Shown here piece by piece: positions 7,545-10,327 of a stretch of 10,327 nucleotides of DNA. This DNA is from Monoraphidium neglectum (Eukaryota > Chlorophyta > Chlorophyceae > Sphaeropleales > Selenastraceae): assembly GCF_000611645.1 (NCBI RefSeq), contig NW_014013040.1:1-10327 (forward strand), read 5' to 3'. How positions within the stretch are numbered: position 1 is the first letter of the stretch; each line of letters begins with the position of its first letter. A program made the position numbers and the translations under genes. The notes under the pieces were generated by a model. The model had not been told where the DNA came from and did not search any database. It saw only the letters and a list, made by a program, of their open reading frames with translations.

Positions 7545-10202
7545 TCACGGCCGCATCTCCTGCCAGTCAAAGTCAAACTTGACCGGCTGCCCGCGGTGTG
7601 GCTCGCCGGAGAACGGCAGGCCTCGGCCCCACGAGAACGGTGGCAGGCCCTGCTCTGAGGTAGGCCCGTTGATAGCCCAGGAGCGGCCCTCCAGCGCTGC
7701 GTGGTAGCTAGTCACCTGGCAGGAACAGCGCCGATTGGGTGGTTGTGTCGTGGTTGCGAAGTGATGAGATGATATCAACAATGTGGTGAAAAGGGGTGCT
7801 CAAGACGCACTTCGGACAAGGACAATCGCACAGCCTGGCGTACAATGCACCTGCTGCAGAACACAATGCAAGCGGTAAGCAAGTGGGTGCGCGTGCCAGA
7901 CAGTGAAAAATCGCCTCAAGATAAGCTGGGAGGCCGGGCCTGGCCCGCAGCTTCGGCCTCCGCCCTGCCGTTACCTTGCCATCGGTGCAGCCTGTGGCAC
8001 GGGGCTTGATAGGATCCAGATCGTTACGAGCACTGTCGTCGGGGGTTAGTTGAGGGTGTGTGTGGGGGGGGGGGATTGGCGACGGCTCGGGGCGTGGGCG
8101 CCCTTTCCAGCGGATTGTGCGCAGAGTATGCCATATTGTGAAGGGGGCAGTGCGTGCCAGATTTGCGCAGTTCACGGCGACCCAGTAGCACGCGCACCAG
8201 ACGGCGTTCCCTGGGTGGCCCCTTGCATAAGGGTCTCCTGCCTTGAAGCCGTTGGACCTGCGTGTGTGTGCAGTAAGGGGATGAACAGGGTGCTGCAGCC
8301 TGACGCAGCCCAAGTGGCGGCATGTACGCATGTGGCGCCTGAGTTAGGGGCATGCAGGGTGCAGCAAACTGCAGCCGACTCGTCGGCGCTCGAGCCCACC
8401 TGAGGATGGCCTTGAGGCCGTCCAGGCTCTGCACCGAGCCGGCGTCGCGGCGGAATATCTGGGACCTCGCCGCCAGCTGGTAGCTCGCGCCTGCGCGCAG
8501 CGAAGCGGCCGCCAAGAGCAGCCGCAGTGGGCGAGGGCCGCCAAGCGCTGCTGTCGACACTGCACTGGTGGGCAGCCCGCTGCGGCTGCACGACCCTGCG
8601 GCGCCACAGCAGGACCCAAAATGCCCTGTCCATCAGCCCAGGGGTTGCCCGTTGCCCTCCCGAGCCTCCTGAGCCCCGCTCACCCTCCACTGCCTCCTCA
8701 AATTCCAGCCCCCGAGCCGCCATCGCCGTCGTGAACTTCCCAAACCCGGCCTTGTCGTACACCTCCCTGGGGCGCATGGTCGGCCAGGGATACAAAGTTG
8801 ACAAGGGGCGGTGGAGCCGTCGCAGGGGGACACACGCACGCTCTGCTGCCCTGTTCACATCTTCTCTGAAGGGCCTCTCTGAAGGGTTGCACTTAACAGT
8901 GCATACGTACAAAGTGCAAGTGCATGGTTGTGAGTGTGTGTGTGTGTGTGGTGTGTGTATGATCATGCACAAACGTGAGTGTCTGTGACTCGCCCTCACC
9001 TGAAAAACGGCACGTTGAAGGACGCAAAGTAGCCCAGCTCCAGCAGCCGTGTGACGTCCTCTGAGTGCTGGTAGCCGGGGATCTGCTCAACGACCCACAG
9101 CAGGCCTTTGCAGAACGGGTGCGGTGGATGCAGGAGGAGGGGTCAGGGGGTATTGTCCAGAAAAGGTAGCAGTTGTCAGCGCAGCGGCCTGCGCCAGAAT
9201 TCCAAGCTACGGAATCCATGCGCTGCTGCCACAAATCCGCCTGCAAGCCTGGAAGGCTCACAGGTACGAGCTGTGCAGCCTGCAGCGGGCAGTTTGCAAT
9301 AAACCTGCAGCCAGCAGCAAATAGCTGTCGAGGTCAAGCGAGCAGCCGGCCGGGGCACGTGCGTGGGTCACCTGGTTCGATTGCCTTGCCAGGCCTGAAC
9401 CGTTTCAGATCCAGCAGCATGTACTGGTTGTTGTATGTCCCGCTGTTGTGACGCCCCACGAAGTCCACCCACTCCTCGCCTGCGTAGATGCGGAGGGCAA
9501 TGTGGGGGAGCAGTGTTGCCAATCAGACGGCGGAGTATAAGCACCTGAGTGGCTTGCGCATTGGGTGTGCTGCGGCAGCTCTCGCGCAGTTATTTGGCTT
9601 ATCAGCTGAAGGCATGTTCAGAGTGTTTGGTGTCTCTGGCGCCCACCACCAGGGCCTTGCCTGGCAGCGGCTGGAGATGCCCACCTGAGCGCGCGAGTGC
9701 GTTGGCCAGGCGCACCCTCTGCCAAGCCAGCAGGGAGTGCTCGGTCACCAGCGACCACAGGGTCTTGTCCATGACACCCTGAGCGATGGCAGTGTTTGGG
9801 TGGGTTTGGGGGGTCACCACTTTTGATGAAAGTTCTGGGAATGGAGAGAACCCACCATATGGGTTGTGTTGAGATGGTGACAGTCATAGGGGGCCCTCGG
9901 GGTGCGTGGGGGCCTCTATGGGGGACGGCACCAGGAGCGTGTGGGAGGATCGCCCTCTGAAGACCTTTTGAGCATGCAGCTGCAGGCGGCAGCGCGCGTC
10001 CAACAGGCACAGATCGCCGGCAGGCCCACGCCTGGCGGGCGTCAGGACTGTTGGCAGTGCAGCCCCCAGACGCAGCCGTGTCCATGAGTGCGCGCGCACG
10101 TTTGTGGTCTGCAGCATGACGAGGCGCTGGTCGCTGTCCGGCATCACGTAAAAATCGTCCAGGGACGACAGCATGCCCGGGTAGGAGGAGAAGGAGGAGC
10201 GC
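7545..10202 (-). CDS. Phospholipase B-like protein (PLBD/LAMA family), 3' part, nine exons
   Basis: Exons in reading order are 10202-10100, 9778-9685, 9479-9372, 9105-9000, 8766-8684, 8490-8400, 8257-8198, 8032-7975 and 7715-7545. They encode 290 residues ending in a TGA stop. Every intron is GT-AG, and codons split across junctions restore expected residues. Family signatures appear in order (fragment numbering): FSSYPG and SLDDFY (4-18), SLLAWQRVR and AN (second exon), NSGTYNNQY (77-85), VEQIPGY (107-113), FNVPFF (131-136), IFRRD (176-180), DPYARG (203-208), a GC.DGKV motif across the last junction, SWAINGPT (246-253), and FDFDW near the end. The family are Ntn-hydrolase-fold proteins of lysosomes or vacuoles, or secreted, reported to remove fatty acids from phospholipids; activity of some members is debated. 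The N-terminal half with the autoprocessed catalytic Cys is outside the window, so activity cannot be judged. The residue that pairs with TG-C in the Cys-rich loop is reduced here: GNAVCARND has one Cys where animal PLBD1 has several. Confidence 0.93.
8064..8074. repeat. Poly-G run (poly-C on the coding strand) in a phospholipase-gene intron
   Basis: Eleven Gs on the + strand read as eleven Cs on the - strand, within the intron 8197-8033. They lie about 30-40 bases before the acceptor at 8033-8034. Downstream on the - strand comes CAACTAACCCCCGACGACAG. CTAAC there is a good branch-point candidate and the C-rich stretch fits a polypyrimidine tract. Confidence 0.7.
8934..8958. repeat. GT dinucleotide repeat in a phospholipase-gene intron
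   Basis: An almost pure GT repeat of 25 bases with one GG interruption at 8950-8951 lies in the intron 8999-8767, where the coding strand reads CA. It is a typical microsatellite. A 13-base near-tandem repeat based on CTCTGAAGGG (8864-8889) lies in the same intron. Confidence 0.9.
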
Positions 10203-10327
10203 CTGGGGTGGGTGAGGTGGGGGAACAGGCCGAGGGTCCGGGGTGCGTTGTGATGGTGTGGGCCCTGTGCGCTCAAACTTGTGTATGTTTTGTGGCGGGG
10301 ACGGGCGTTTGTTGGAGGGTGGGGGGT
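10203..10327 (-). other. Intron of the phospholipase B-like gene running off the window
   Basis: The acceptor CCACCCCAG lies just before the exon starting at 10202, whose first base completes a split codon (phase 2). No further family-like exon is visible between 10203 and the window end, so this stretch is read as intron. The missing upstream exons must lie to the right of 10327. Confidence 0.7.

Noticed and set aside
9366..9385. tRNA T-loop-like GGTTCGATTGCC
   Set aside because: It falls in and beside an exon of the phospholipase B-like gene, and no matching acceptor or anticodon arms surround it.

Overview
The window looks like nuclear DNA of a green alga (Chlorophyta). It is GC-rich, and its genes are split by 140-320 base GT-AG introns, most with GTG-type donors (GTGCGC, GTGAGG, GTGGGC). 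It carries CTG/GCT, GT and poly-G low-complexity tracts and shows no bacterial gene packing. The lineage is an inference from intron style and composition, and I cannot name a species.

Two protein genes can be supported, and they point towards each other. On the + strand, 597-2834 encodes a secreted protein of about 478 residues. It has a signal peptide, a short Cys-containing N-terminal segment, a long Ala-rich probable coiled-coil region with several N-glycosylation sequons, and a C-terminal domain resembling DUF1554 (C-type-lectin/endostatin-like). I rebuilt it as four exons; the first junction has an alternative.

On the - strand, 10202-7545 holds the last nine in-window exons of a phospholipase B-like gene (PLBD1/PLBD2/LAMA family). 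They give 290 residues of the C-terminal half. All eight intron phases agree and the protein reads continuously like its animal and amoebal relatives. The 5' half, including the catalytic Cys of this Ntn-hydrolase family, lies beyond the right edge.

Region by region: 1-596 is upstream DNA with TATA-like sites. 597-2834 is the lectin-like gene, whose first intron holds a 36-base perfect palindrome overlapping an 18-base one. 2835-4760 is mixed-composition DNA with no recognisable gene. 4761-4956 is CTG-repeat and AGGATT-repeat DNA. 5100-6420 is a very GC-rich block with open frames on both strands but no recognisable protein. 6420-7544 is unassigned DNA that probably includes the 3' UTR of the phospholipase gene. 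7545-10202 is the phospholipase B-like gene, and 10203-10327 is intron.

No functional link between the two genes is evident beyond both probably using the secretory or vacuolar route. No RNA gene, CRISPR array, integrase, transposase or reverse transcriptase was recognised. The most interesting items are the algal DUF1554/coiled-coil architecture, the intronic palindrome pair, and the unexplained GC-rich block between the two convergent genes.
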